Positions 13,338 through 25,625 of a DNA stretch of 64,000 bases are shown here, in pieces. Each line of letters opens with the position of its first letter. The first letter of the stretch is position 1. Source of the stretch: Pogonophryne albipinna (taxonomy: Eukaryota > Chordata > Actinopteri > Perciformes > Artedidraconidae); NCBI GenBank assembly GCA_028583405.1, contig CM053251.1:1572094-1636093 (forward strand), given 5' to 3'. The position numbers and the translations under genes were made by a program. The notes beneath the pieces were generated by a model that made no database searches, was not told the origin of the DNA, and was given only the letters and a program-made list of their open reading frames with translations.

Positions 13338-14255
13338 CAGAGATGTCAGAAGTACACACATCCTTTACTCAAGTAGAAGTACAGATACTTGTGTTTAAAA
13401 ATACTCTGGTGAAAGTAGAAGTACTGACTAAACTTCTTTACTCAAGTGAAAGTAAAGAGGGCTTTGAAATGTACTTCAGTAAAAAGTACCCATAACTAGC
13501 AGCTGTTTTAAAGAGTACCTGACCTCCCTTTATATTAATAGAACAATAATGTCATTGTTAGCTAATGAATGTTTCCATGTGACAACGTTTCCATTGGTCC
13601 CTCTTCTTTAGAGAAGACCAGGAAATGATGGATACACGGATCGTGTTCAAATCAATAGGCACGTAATGACTCTAAAGAATAATGATCACGCACCAAACAC
13701 ACATTCAGACTAAAGGAACCAGCTGTTTGGAAAATGAGAGAAGTAGAAAGTACAGGTATTTGTGTTCAACGTGTAAGAAGTAGAAAGTACAGGTATTTGT
13801 GTTCAACATGTGAGAAGTAGAAAGTACAGGTATTTGGGTTCAACATGTAAGAAGTAGAAAGTACAGGTATTTGGGTTCAACATGTAAGAAGTAGAAAGTA
13901 CAGGTATTTGAGTTCAACATGTAAGAAGTAGAAAGTACAGGTATTTGTGTTCAACATGTAAGAAGTAGAAAGTACAGGTATTTGAGTTCAACATGTAAGA
14001 AGTAGAAAGTACAGGTATTTGTGTTCAACATGTAAGAAGTAGAAAGTACAGGTATTTGAGTTCAACATGTAAGAAGTAGAAAGTACAGGTATTTGAGTTC
14101 AACATGTAAGAAGTAGAAAGTACAGGTATTTGAGTTCAACATGTAAGAAGTAAAAGTAAAAAGTCGTCAGAAAAATAAGTAGTGGAGTAAAGTACTGATA
14201 CCAGAAAAATGTACTTAAGTACAGTAACGAAGTATTTGTACTCCACTACTTCCCG
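13338..14255. mobile_element. hAT-like MITE carrying a 37-bp minisatellite (copy 1)
   Basis: The left end is CAGAGATGTCAGAAGTAC. The right end runs through GTACTCCACTACTTCCC and lacks the last few bases of the inverted repeat. CATATTAT is exactly duplicated at 13330-13337 and 14256-14263, an 8-bp hAT-type target duplication. The interior is dominated by motifs of the type AAGTACTTTT/AAAAGTACTT and by a minisatellite at 13741-14148. The same family is present in inverse orientation at 56028-56965. No coding capacity was seen. Confidence 0.85.
13741..14148. repeat. Minisatellite, 11 x 37 bp
   Basis: Eleven tandem copies of a 37-bp unit containing AGAAAGTACAGGTATTTG and TTCAACATGTAAGA. Unit variants differ mainly at the base after GTATTTG (T, G or A). 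Confidence 0.93.
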
Positions 14256-15017
14256 CATATTATCCTGTGTGCGCTTGTGTTTTTTCAATGTTGTTTATGT
14301 TGTAATGCATGGTGCCAAAAACAGTAACAATAGCCACGTTCACACCACAGTACTTTTCCCACTTTAGATCCGAAATGTCGCGTTCACACCAAAAAGAGCA
14401 CAAACTAAAATTAGTTAATCAGAACCTTTTTCACCCCCTTTTCCGTCCCTGCTAGAGAGCAGGGACTTTCGTGGGAGAAAAAGGTTCCTATTTCCAATTG
14501 GCTGGGCGGATTGCAAACCACGCCCCGTAAAATTCCCAAAAAGTTTTGTGAAGCCGCCATTTTATTATCCTTGCATTAGCATTATTAGCATTACCATTAT
14601 CCCAGCGCACAAATGCAGAGAGAATAACTTATGGCCATGGGCGCGGGAAGGGGGGTGCTGAGGGCGCTGCAGCACCCCCTAGCGGCAGGCAGGGGGTGCG
14701 GAGCTCCCCTGTCTGAATTATTATTTGACGGTTATTGCTGCTCCCGCTGTGCATAATCTGTGTAATATGTAGCCAATAAATTCCACATTGTTGGTAAAAT
14801 AATATTTTGGCCTGCCCCGAATGTTGTTTCTGTAGCACCGGACAATTCTCCCTCAATAATATAATACATTAACCGTGTTTTTACGTGAACCTCATCATGA
14901 CACTCGAGAGGACGGCAGGACTGTAATTTCCCGTGTTCAGTGAATGCAACAGAGGCAAGACACCAGACCAATCAGAGAGTTGCATGGAAATAAAAATGTG
15001 CTTGTGTCATTCAAACT

Positions 15018-15020
15018 CGG

Positions 15021-15098
<78 letters not shown>

Positions 15099-15755
15099 AC
15101 ATAGCGCATTTAGTGTGTGGGAGAGAGGGAGAGAGAGAGAGAGGGACCGGTGCCAGCAGCAGGGACCGTGTTGTTAGCATCTGGTTAGCTAGCTGCACTA
15201 ACGGACATACGGAGCTGTTTGTTCCACAACAAGCTGGAGGAGAGTCCTCTCCTCTCAGACTGAGAGGCTCAGGTGAGCTAAAGGACTCTCTGAGTGTTTA
15301 GATAGTTCACTTTAGTCTAAGTTATCTCAGTGGGTCTCAAACGGTTTGGTCACAAATTATTCAAAAGATTATTTCCGCGGCACACATTCATGTGATCATT
15401 ATAGTTATAAAACAAATAAGAGAATAAAGGAAAAACAGGTATGAAATACTATATGGCAGTAAAACAAGAATACAGTTTGAAAGGAGAGTGATTTGTAAAA
15501 TATCCATAAAGAAAAAGAACATCTGCTTACAGTTCTGTTTCATCTGGGTGTTGAGAGATGTATCCATAGATCTCTTCATGTTGCTCTCAGTGCACCAGAT
15601 TGATGCTTTCAACTTCAATATTTTAAAAAAATCTTCCCGGGGGAGCATCCCCCCGGACCCCCCTAGAGCAGGTGAGGTCCGCTCCCCACTCGTAAAAAAT
15701 AGCACTTTACCCCTGCCTATATGCCGTGAGCTGATTATCGAGCCTTCATTGTAAC
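15018..15755. mobile_element. Repeat segment shared with the hAT element at 31.6 kb
   Basis: From GCACATAGCGCATTTAGTG through the GA-rich tract, CTAGCTGCACTAACGGACAT and CTTCATTGTAACAGT, this matches about 31605-32235 in the same orientation. No flanking target duplication was found here, so the exact boundaries are unclear. Confidence 0.65.
15024..15097. repeat. (TG)n microsatellite
   Basis: A TG tract within the shared repeat segment. The copy at 31.6 kb has only a few TG units at the same place. Confidence 0.95.
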
Positions 15756-15864
15756 AGTCGCGGGTGCAGTGTGTGTTTGCGTGTGGGGAGTGCTTTTGTG
15801 CGAACTGAGAACTAAAGAGCTCTCATGAACCTTTGTGGGAAAAGTACTGCGGTGTGAAAGCGCC

Positions 15865-16668
15865 TAATGGGCGGATCAACTGAACATCAGGTAGCTTTTA
15901 CCATTCATCTATTTGTAGTCTCTTTTAGGCGATATCTGATGCTTGATCTCTATCGCACGGTGCAATAGGAGACAAGCTGCAGTGAGACATTTTGATATGT
16001 TCAGTCAAAAGAAACTAATTTCTGTAGATACTGCACTCTCAGGGAATGTGTGTATTGTGACTTGATGTGCCTGACCAACAAGTGAAAGCAGCAGGTACTG
16101 CAAGCACGTTGCCCTTTTGCCAAATGATTCTCCTTTGTTTGTGTCCTACAAAGCGCTGCAGAATACATCATTTTCTGATATATATACTCTGGAAGCTGCA
16201 CACAACGGTATTGACTTCATGAAATAAAGCTTACGCTAGAATCGATTGGGTTCAAATGTATTAGCTCTGGTTTTAAATCTGACAGCAGCACAGGGTATCC
16301 AAATCTAGTTGTATATTAACTTCTGTATATTTGTATGTAACAAACTAAAACTGTACAAAAAGTCCAGCTGTGGCTCAGACTGATCCCTGATGGTGTGTAA
16401 AGACACAGAGCAGCACATATAATTACATGTACATTAGAGGTAGAGGTTTATTGTCAGCTATATGTGTGTCTTTGGATGATATCAACAGAAAACAGACATA
16501 GCAGCCATCAGGTGAACACACACTCCGGCTGCCAGGTGGCTGTTAACATCTGTTCGAATGAGAGATTGGGATTTCACGCTCAGCTGCTCTAAATCCTTTT
16601 AAAGATGCTGCGTCTCTGGCCAACGTCCCCGCAGAGAGACACAGGTCCCTCCTCTCCGACAGCCCATC

Positions 16669-16671
<3 letters not shown>
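15865..16671. other. No recognised feature
   Basis: No gene, RNA or repeat recognised. Confidence 0.5.

Positions 16672-16719
<48 letters not shown>
16672..16719. repeat. (CA)n microsatellite
   Basis: A CA tract of about 48 bp, 41 bp from a TG tract in the opposite phase. The two could pair as a large hairpin. Confidence 0.95.
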
Positions 16720-16720
<1 letters not shown>

Positions 16721-16758
16721 GAGCAACAGACTGAGGGAACACACTTAGCCACATGTGG

Positions 16759-16874
<116 letters not shown>

Positions 16875-17287
16875 GAGTGTTTGAGATAGACAATTGGAGG
16901 TACATTGAAGAAGACAGTGAGAAAGAGGGAGAGGAATAGAGATGTGGATGATTAGCAGGGGAAAGAATAAAGAGCTGGACCGAGCCCGCGCACACACACA
17001 CACACACACTCCAGAATTGTAGTTAGTACCCTAGATCATCCTCCAGGGTTGCTAAACGACACCAAATGTCTGTTGTACTTTGGGACCGTGTTGGGCCACA
17101 TGATGCTGCCCAACTTGTGATTTCTCAAAATGCTGCTTCTATGTGTGAGTGTGAAACTGAGATGAAAGCTGAACACAGCAAAACAAATCCCATTTCATCA
17201 GACCCTAGCCTTCCAGTCAATCACTACATTAGTCTGCACAGTAAAGCTCAAACATCAACAATACATTGACATGCATAAAGTATTCAT

Positions 17288-17440
17288 CCAATCCAACTTA
17301 ATTTATATAGCACATTTAAAAACAACAATTGACCAAAGTGCTGTACGTCAATACATATATTTAAAAAAGCAGCATAAATACATTTAGACAAAACCAAATG
17401 TAAAAAGTTTAAAACACAAGACAATAAAGCCATACTTACA
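17288..17440 (-). mobile_element. LINE 3'-end fragment
   Basis: AACTTAATTTATATAGCACA followed by CAAAGTGCTGTACG resembles the antisense 3' end of an L2-like LINE, as at 4466. There is no coding part. Confidence 0.45.
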
Positions 17441-17942
17441 GTATAGCCACAGACAAAAAAAAAAAAAAAAACTATTTTAAAAGCACATACTTATTCATGA
17501 ATAAGCATGAACAGGACTTTGCGGTAGCCATAATTTGATAGGCTGATATTTATTGTATTGGTTAAGCCACAAGAGGATATTACCAGTTGGGTATTTTTGT
17601 ATTTCTCAGGAAGCCTTTTGTATGTTTACTACCAATCTCTCTAACTCTATCGTTCATATTTTAATATCATTGTTGCCTCAGCTACTAACTCAAACAGGTA
17701 AATGGAGACATGTTGCTGCTCTGGTTGTTGTGTGAGTGTGTTGATTGTGTGCTTTCCTGCAGCTGGCTACTTGTCGTCTCTCGTGTAATCTCCTCGTCTG
17801 TCTTCAGACTTTCAGTGAAACTGTAACTTCCCCAAATCAGCAAATGGACTAATAATCCCCAAAGTGTTGTTCCCTGCAGCCGCATGTAGTCCTCTTCAAC
17901 GCTAACGAGCCGTAAACACACAGCACAATACACACAAAAGGT

Positions 17943-17945
<3 letters not shown>
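17441..17945. other. No recognised feature
   Basis: An A-rich run near 17455-17470, followed by sequence without recognised content. Confidence 0.45.

Positions 17946-18027
<82 letters not shown>
17946..18027. repeat. (AC)n microsatellite
   Basis: A perfect AC tract of about 82 bp. Confidence 0.96.
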
Positions 18028-18029
<2 letters not shown>

Positions 18030-18234
18030 GCGTCTGCATGTGTGGTAAAGATTATGTTAAAGATTTAAACTATTGTTTACAAGATTGGTTGGATGATGTA
18101 TTTGTATAGACTAGATAACTGATTACTTAGACTAATTACATTTGTAAGGAAAGGCACGTTTATGTAAGGCAATTATGTAAAGTGCTTTCTAAAAACATTA
18201 AGTCACAATGCAAAAGAAATACATAATACAGTAT

Positions 18235-18856
<622 letters not shown>

Positions 18857-19854
18857 TTTACAAATGAAAACAAGCCAAAGAAAGGTAAAAGGGTATTTTC
18901 TGATTTATTCATACCCCGATAAATATGCTGAAGTAACACAACTCCAGAGAAGCCTTAAGAAGGGAAAACTCCATAATTGAATTTAGCATCTTCTCCTTTT
19001 AAGAAAACATCCAGCCTTCAGCCAAACACATTACCCGTTTACAAAGAACCACAACGTTTCTTAAAAACAGTTTTGCTGACACACCTTTTAAACGTGCATT
19101 CCTTGGCAACTTTATGAACGGTTTGGTGAATTGCTTTCAGTAAATGACGAGTGAAGGGAACGGTCCGTTGACTAAATATATGAATGTTTGAAACGGGAGA
19201 TAAGACATTTCTTGGCGTACAGTTAGGAGGCATGTCTCAGTTCTCTCCTCTATAGAACTTTTACATTATTTGAATACAAATTCATGTGTTTCTCCTCTAA
19301 GGAACAACAAATGTTGCCGAATCAACAACAACGAGACCCTTTGTGATGCTGCGACGCCCTATGGGTTCTTCCTCTGTGGTGGTTTTGCTGGTATTGAGGG
19401 AAAAGGGGGCAAATAGAGAAGAAAAGAGTAAATTAAATGCTTTTGTTTCTCTCTCTGCTTCTTAGTTTTTCTGCTAACTCTTTCTGTTTTCTTTGCTTGG
19501 TTTGAAGACAGCAGTTGGTTTCATAATTGTAAGTGTTTTGTCTGTATATTTGAAATGACTAGGTTAGCTACGTTAGCTTACGGCAGTTCTGCAATAATAT
19601 CGGAAGGAATCGTGTGATCACATTGTTAAAAGAAAAGCCAATAAAACGTATATTTTAGGTACATTTCCAGTGAAAGTTAATGTTTGCCAACATTCGTCAA
19701 CCAGCTGTGTGCACCACTTTTTAGTGTCCCCGTTTCTGTTGTGTTTTGAGCTTTTTGCATGCGTTTACTTTAACTTGCAGCGTTTTGTGTTTATAACATA
19801 TTTGAGTGTTGTATGTCTTTTAAAAATGGACCTAGAGTCTCTTCAATAAAGCTG
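18857..19854. other. No recognised feature
   Basis: No gene or repeat recognised in this kilobase. Confidence 0.5.
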
Positions 19855-19860
19855 ATGATA

Positions 19861-20468
19861 GCCGCGCTCACACCGCAGTACTTTTCCCACAAAGGTTCAT
19901 CACAACTTAGTTCATGAGAACTCTTTAGTTCTCATGAACTAAGTACAGATCGCGTTCACACCGGAATAAGTCCCTGGGGGAGGATTAGGCAAATGAAGCC
20001 GCTGACGTCACTTCTTCTTCTTCTGCTTTGGGTTTACTGGCAGGCCGCAAACCACTTCACGGCGTATACTGCCGCCCAAAGTCCCCGGCCGGAAGTCCCC
20101 GGAGTTGGGGACTGGTACCTCCTCATCTCCACCGCTCCCATGTTTTCTTTTGTGTTGCCATAAGTTAGTCTCTCTGCGTTTCTGCGCTGGGCTAATGCTA
20201 ATGCTAATAATGCTAATGCGAGGATAATAAAATGGCGGCTTCACAAAACTTTTTGGGAGTTTTACGGGGCGTGGTTTGCAATCCGCCCAGCCAATCAGAC
20301 ACAGGAACCTTTTTCTCCCACGAAAGTACCTGCTCTCTAGCAGGGACTGAAAAGGGGGTGAAAAGGTTCTCATGAACACATTTTTGTACCAGATTTTTTG
20401 GTGTGAACGCGACATTTCTGAACTATATCGGAACTAAAGTGGGAAAAGTACTGCGGTGTGAACGCGGC
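19861..20468. mobile_element. Inverted-repeat element 'GCCGCG(T)TCACACC', copy 2, intact
   Basis: About 30 bp of terminal inverted repeat (GCCGCGCTCACACCGCAGTA and onward) pairs with the right end. ATGATA occurs just outside both ends (19855-19860 and 20470-20475, one base off on the right). Relative to copy 1 at 14.3 kb, the interior is inverted. No coding capacity: the 135-codon frame on the minus strand spans the inverted repeats. Confidence 0.75.
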
Positions 20469-20475
20469 CATGATA

Positions 20476-21845
20476 CCAGTTAACTGAAGGACAAAGCAAC
20501 CCTCTCCACCTTGACACCAACACCATTTATTGGATTTATCAAGATGTTTTAGTACTGTGAGCCATGCATTGAGGTGGATAATTCGGTATTCAAGATAGGA
20601 ATCCTCACCAAGTTAGTCTTTTTGTTGCAGCTTAAAATAATATTTGATTGAATGCCTTTTTCTTCTGCCTTCCCTGTGCCACGTTTGAGCTTTTCCTAGC
20701 TGCACCTGCCAAATCTATTTACAGACATTTGTCAAACACGTTTATTGTAACAAAATGAAGAAACCCATCACTATTTCTTTCCCATCTCTTTGTCTGAATC
20801 CCCTCTCCGTGTCTCCTGACTCTTCCTTTTTTCTCCCTATCTGAAATTCCCTGCTTCACCTTCACTCTCTCCTCCTCTCTCTTCTTTGTTCAAGGTCAGC
20901 GGTTTCTCTGTGGGATTTCCCTTCAGACTCGTGGAGCGGGTTGGAAACGGGAGAATGGAAATCCTTCCCAGCTCTCCCTGACCTTTGGTGTCGCCCTCTC
21001 AGCGGTCCACTTCTCCTTCTTCCCTTCCTCACCTCCTTCACCTTTCTCTTCCACCACTTCTTGTACACATTAACCTCCTCGTCTCCCCATCTTTTTCTGG
21101 CATCTGTTCCTCTCTTTCACGCTGCCTTTTCTCCGTAGACTCCTTACGTTTCCACCTGCGTACTTCTGTTCTTTTTTCCTTGCCTGCATTTTTCCATTAC
21201 ATGTTTCTTGCCGCCCTCTCCTTCCTTCTTTTCTCTTTTAATATCCTTTACTCTGGCATCTTCATCTCTCCATATATCTCCCTCTCTTCACCTCGCTGTA
21301 GCCCAGCTTGCCTTCTCATTTCATCTCCTTTCTGGTGTTCTTACCTCTTATTGTTGCCTTCATTTCTCCTCACTTCTCCCCTTTCTTTTTCCAACCTCTC
21401 CACTGCCAGGACAGAGCATTGCTATTGAGTTGTATCTGCACACAGTAATGCTTTACTGCTGTTAAAAGACAAGATGGTGGGTTCTTCCTGACATGTAAAC
21501 TGCACTCAGTGACTGGCATGCTTTTGCAGTGCGGTGAATTTAGTTTCTCTGACTGGGTGGTCATGAAGTGAGTTTTGTCTGGAAGCATGAAGACGTTTTT
21601 CCAGACAGCAATTTCTGTTTTATTACACAAGTTGTTTTTATTTTAGAATGAGACACTCTTAATCCTGTGCATTCAGAGTTCTGCATGCACAAAGCAGAAA
21701 GAGAAAGTGTTCTGAGTGTGTGTGAATAAAGAGGGGATATTTAAAGACGGATAATTGATGAAGTTTGGGAATAAATATAACTTTAATTGAATTATTCTGC
21801 ACAAAAATTCTTGAGATGATACGATTATTTCTGTTCTATTTCCTC
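20476..21845. other. Pyrimidine-rich stretch, no recognised gene
   Basis: The part from about 20770 to 21410 is strongly C/T-biased on this strand, which creates long Ser/Leu/Pro-rich frames. I see no protein family in them. Confidence 0.5.
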
Positions 21846-22112
21846 CATCCATACATCCATCCATCCATCCATCCATCTTCTCCCGCTTATCCGTGGTCGG
21901 GTCGCGGAGGTATCAGTTCCAGCAGAGAGCCCCAAGCGTTCCTTTCCCTGGCCACATCAACCAGCTCTGACTGGGGGGTCCCAAGGCGCTCCCAGGCCAG
22001 AGAAGAGATATAATCCCTCCACCTGGTCCTAGGTCTACCCCATGGTCTCTTCCCAGCTGGACGTGCCTGGAACACCTCCCTAGGGAGGCGCCCAGGTGGC
22101 ATCCTAACTAGG
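21846..22112 (-). mobile_element. Rex3/RTE-like LINE 3' end with (GATG)n tail
   Basis: On the minus strand, a frame at 22102-21887 encodes a reverse-transcriptase C-terminus with GRPRTRWRDYISSLAWERLG and LLELIPPRPDHG, followed by (GATG)n (CATC at 21846-21877 on this strand). GATG tails are characteristic of fish Rex3/RTE LINEs. Everything upstream is missing (5' truncation). Confidence 0.8.
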
Positions 22113-22288
22113 ATTTCCTCCAGAAATAAATAATATAATAATATTTATAAATGCATTTAATGCAGTTCAAACATCAGATGTGTATCACATGTATGTACTC
22201 CGGGGGAAAATCATCTCCCAAATAATCTGTTTTTTGACATGCCATTTCATATCCAAATGAATTCCTCATATATGTCTAAAGATAAGAT

Positions 22289-22532
22289 CAGGGCCGCCCC
22301 TCCCTACAGGCCGATCATGCAGACTGCGTGGGGCCTCAACTGAGCCTCAACTGAGCCTCAACTGAGCCGCACCAATGTGCTTATGCGACGCAATTAGTGT
22401 GGCGCGGCACGGTTTCGCCGCTGTGAGGCTCCACTCGCACCCGTCCCCCCCGTCCCCCGTCGACGCTCGCAAAACAGAGGGCCTCATCATATAACTTTGC
22501 GTGGGGCCTCAAGTTGGCCAGGGACGGCCCTG
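22289..22532. mobile_element. Small hAT-like MITE with perfect 8-bp target duplication
   Basis: The ends are CAGGGCCGCCCCTCCC and the inverse GGGACGGCCCTG. GATAAGAT is exactly duplicated at 22281-22288 and 22533-22540. Inside is a short tandem repeat of CCTCAACTGAG (three units, about 22327-22364). There is no coding capacity. Confidence 0.88.
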
Positions 22533-22540
22533 GATAAGAT

Positions 22541-23451
22541 GTATGTAAAGCAGACGGCCACATCTTACATGCATGTGTTTTAGATGAGTAGAGTGAAATC
22601 AAGAAAGATAGACATAAGCGTATTTTTTTTGTAATGCTCTTTAAAAACGTAGCAAAAAAGTGAACAAGCTTTTTTATAGGAGAGGGGTGAATTTCTGCAT
22701 ATTTTTAGTTTTTCAACTTCATCATGTAGTTTGACTATATGTGAAAAAATGAGTGAGTGAAGGAAAGGATGTGAAGCTGACGTGTTTCCAAACAAGTCTC
22801 TGTAAAAAGGGGTTTGTAGTGCTGTACATACAACTACATTTAAATAAATGAAGTATATAGATGTATATATAGTAAATAGAGTATTGCCGTAAATCAAATT
22901 TTCTTCATGTGCGTTTGAATGGAATTGCTGTTTTTTCGACGTAGCAGTGCTGTAAGTTCCGCCTCAGGTGCTGACTGACCACCATGTGACCAGGAGAGGA
23001 AGACCACACAACAACACAGCTGACATGAGGCTTATCTTCCTCTCCATAAACAATCCATTGTCTTTGAATCCAAATCAAACCACATCTCTGTAACTATCAC
23101 TGTTTTGGTGCCTGGATGAAACAAATTGTGTTGCAGTTTGAGCTATAAGGATTTGCCAGCAACATGAATAACAACAGATAAACATCACGTTTACCTGTCA
23201 ACAAAGCCTGAGCGATGACGTGGACTGAGATTTTACAGGCTTCAGGTAGATTACATCACTGTGTATCTTCACACTGTTGGCAAAAAAGGCATGTAATTAT
23301 TCATGCGATCCATCTCGTCTGTCAAACTTGTTTCAGTTTAAACATATAATTATCCTTACACAGAATAAAAGATGGTGAATGGTTGCTTCCCTGTAAAGTT
23401 TACCTTTCAATGTCTTCATAGTTAGTTTTCTCAGTCAAAGGTGCTGTGGTT
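22541..23451. other. No recognised feature
   Basis: No gene or repeat recognised. Confidence 0.5.
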
Positions 23452-23458
23452 CTTAAAC

Positions 23459-24138
23459 CAGTGGCGAGCCGTCAGGGCCTTTTTTTTTAGTTATATTTTT
23501 CATTAGTTTTACCAAAATAACTTGATTTAATTGTATTTAAAATAACATTTCCAAAGAAATAAATCCTTCGAATCTGCCTATTCAGTTTCTGTTGGAATGT
23601 GAAGGGTTCAATGAAAGCAGCTCGTCTCTGCGAGGTGAAGAGAGGAGCTGTTGGACGTCCAGGCGGTCCAGCTATGAATTCACAGAGGGCCCAGCTATAG
23701 TAACTAAACGAGAGAGTAATGTCAAATGACAGTACAATTGACCAATCATATCTTCCCTCTAAATGGGTGGGTGTTATTATCGCGGACTTTATGACAAGTT
23801 CCGCCCGCTGTGAAACTTTTCTTGTTTCCATAGCAACAACAACTTCCTGTCAACAGGGTTAACTCGCCTTCAAAATAAAAGCATGCCAAATTACAATTAA
23901 GCCATACAACTGCAACGAAAGTAACAAACACAATGCAATAACCTTTTCAATTTCAAAGAACACAAATAGGGTTATTGACAGGTGTTGTTTTGTGTGGTAG
24001 AGGGTCGCTTTCATTGATGCGTTTTGCACCCCGGGCCGTTGTTTTGATATTCCGCTGAAGTATACGCTGTGAGGTAATAACTCGAGGGAAGGGGTGGGGG
24101 TCAGAGGGCCTAGGTATAAAAGTCAGGGCTCGCCACTG
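23459..24138. mobile_element. hAT-like MITE, 'CAGTGGCGA' family relative
   Basis: The ends CAGTGGCGAGCCGTCAGGG and CAGGGCTCGCCACTG are inverted repeats. CTTAAAC is duplicated immediately outside (23452-23458 and 24139-24145). The termini match the elements at 445 and 59961, but the interior is largely different, so this is probably a related subfamily. Confidence 0.82.
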
Positions 24139-24145
24139 CTTAAAC

Positions 24146-25264
24146 TGAACGACTGAAGGAAGCTAGAGGTTGCAATGAGAGGTTTTTAAACAAAAAACAA
24201 ATTGCAGTGTTCAGAAAAGCTACGTCTATGTCACATTCAGAGACATTTTGCTCGTATTTCTGTTCAAAATTAACACTTACTATTAAAAATACTGTTTTCT
24301 TGTAATGTTAAACCTTGATCTTACATTTTTATTTTTTTAAAAGGTAAGATTGGTTTGGAGAGATAAAAACAGAAGTTGTGCAGTTAACTTTTTTTTTATG
24401 TGTGTGAAATTGTGAGAGAATATTCAGGGAGGACTGAAATTAAATGAGAGCATTCACACAAAAAGAAAAGCCACAGCCCACATGAGACCTAAACCACGTC
24501 CGTGTGTATCATCAGACCCTCTTCATATGATCACAAATCATATTTACCCCCCCTCAGATCTCAGGTGCCTGCATGCTGTCTGTCTGCAGCGACTTCTCAT
24601 CATGTCTGGGGATATATGATGAGAAGCATTCAGGGGTAATTTGCAGCTTAATTATTTACCAACACCTACACTTTTTAAAATGATAGGGGGTTCATTTTCA
24701 GCACATCAGTGTGTGTGGTTCGGGAGAAGAAACACATTTCTATAACTTTGACGGGTCAATTATTTTTTACAATCATTTAATTGGAACTGTTTCAATCTAC
24801 TGGCGACATTTTTGAAGATGAAGAGACTGAGAGCATACAAAACAATACCGTATGATACTACTTTATTGTCAGAAGACGTCTGAAATTGTTCTTGCATTAC
24901 AGCATTTGCCTCATCAACAAGGACACAAAGAAGCAGACATTCAACATCACATCAGATACATAGCAAATAGATTCTGGTCCCTATCGTATTGTTTCTCAAT
25001 CAAAAAGCTTACTAGCCAAAAGGTATCCTCATGGATTATTAAATAATAATGGACATTGTTGGTAGGAGTCCATGAGTCCATGTTGCAGGTATGCCGTTTT
25101 CAGCCTGACAGCAGTGTGTTGGCACAGTTTGAGTCGCAGTAGCTGGATGCCAGGGCTACAGAGTCATATCTTTGGCATCAGGACGGCAGCAAACTGCTGG
25201 ATGACGGTGGCACTAACCTGCCCGGACACTTCCCCTCACCTCTGAACAACAACAACCCAGGGCT

Positions 25265-25265
<1 letters not shown>
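24146..25265. other. No recognised feature
   Basis: AT-rich sequence without recognised genes or repeats. Confidence 0.5.

Positions 25266-25308
<43 letters not shown>
25266..25308. repeat. (CA)n(TA)n microsatellite
   Basis: A CA tract running into a short TA tract. Confidence 0.95.
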
Positions 25309-25431
25309 AAACCCTGAAGGAATGTTTCAAAAAATGGAAAAGAAACAAAACAGATGTGAGGTAATCTAGAAATACATCACTTAGGGTGAGTGTCAGAAGC
25401 AGATGTATATCAAATATTTCCAGTACTGACA

Positions 25432-25625
25432 CATTACATGTAACTTGTTAGACACTTTTATCCAAAGCAACTTACATACTCAATACTGTGGGCAATCCCC
25501 ACAGGAGCTATTTGGGGTGAAGTGTCTCAGGGACACAACGACATGCTGATTGCAGTGGGGTTTGAACCTGTGACCCCCTGATCCCAACACCAACGCAGAA
25601 CCCACTGCACCACACACCTCCCTGA
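25432..25625 (-). mobile_element. tRNA-derived SINE with L2-type 3' tail
   Basis: On the minus strand it starts with a tRNA-like region with a degenerate B box (ACAGGTTCAAACC). The body CCCTGAGACACTTCACCCC follows, then the tail AAGTTGCTTTGGATAAAAG. A second copy lies at 62960-63145 on the plus strand. The tail resembles that of the L2 LINEs in this window, consistent with mobilisation by their reverse transcriptase. Confidence 0.82.

Larger units (their letters stand above)
14333..15864. mobile_element. Inverted-repeat element 'GTTCACACC...', copy 1, interrupted
   Basis: The left end is GCCACGTTCACACCACAGTA and the right end is its inverse, ending TACTGCGGTGTGAAAGCGCC. The left interior (to about 14620) is also found in the uninterrupted 0.6-kb copy at 19861-20468. 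The middle, about 14640-15755, is absent from that copy and therefore looks like an insertion. Part of it is shared with the hAT element at 31589-32385. Confidence 0.7.

Noticed and set aside
20008..20415. 135-residue frame on the minus strand
   Set aside because: It lies wholly inside the inverted-repeat element 19861-20468 and shows no family resemblance.
20985..21428. 147-residue Ser/Leu/Pro-rich frame
   Set aside because: Explained by the strong pyrimidine bias of this stretch, with overlapping frames of similar composition.
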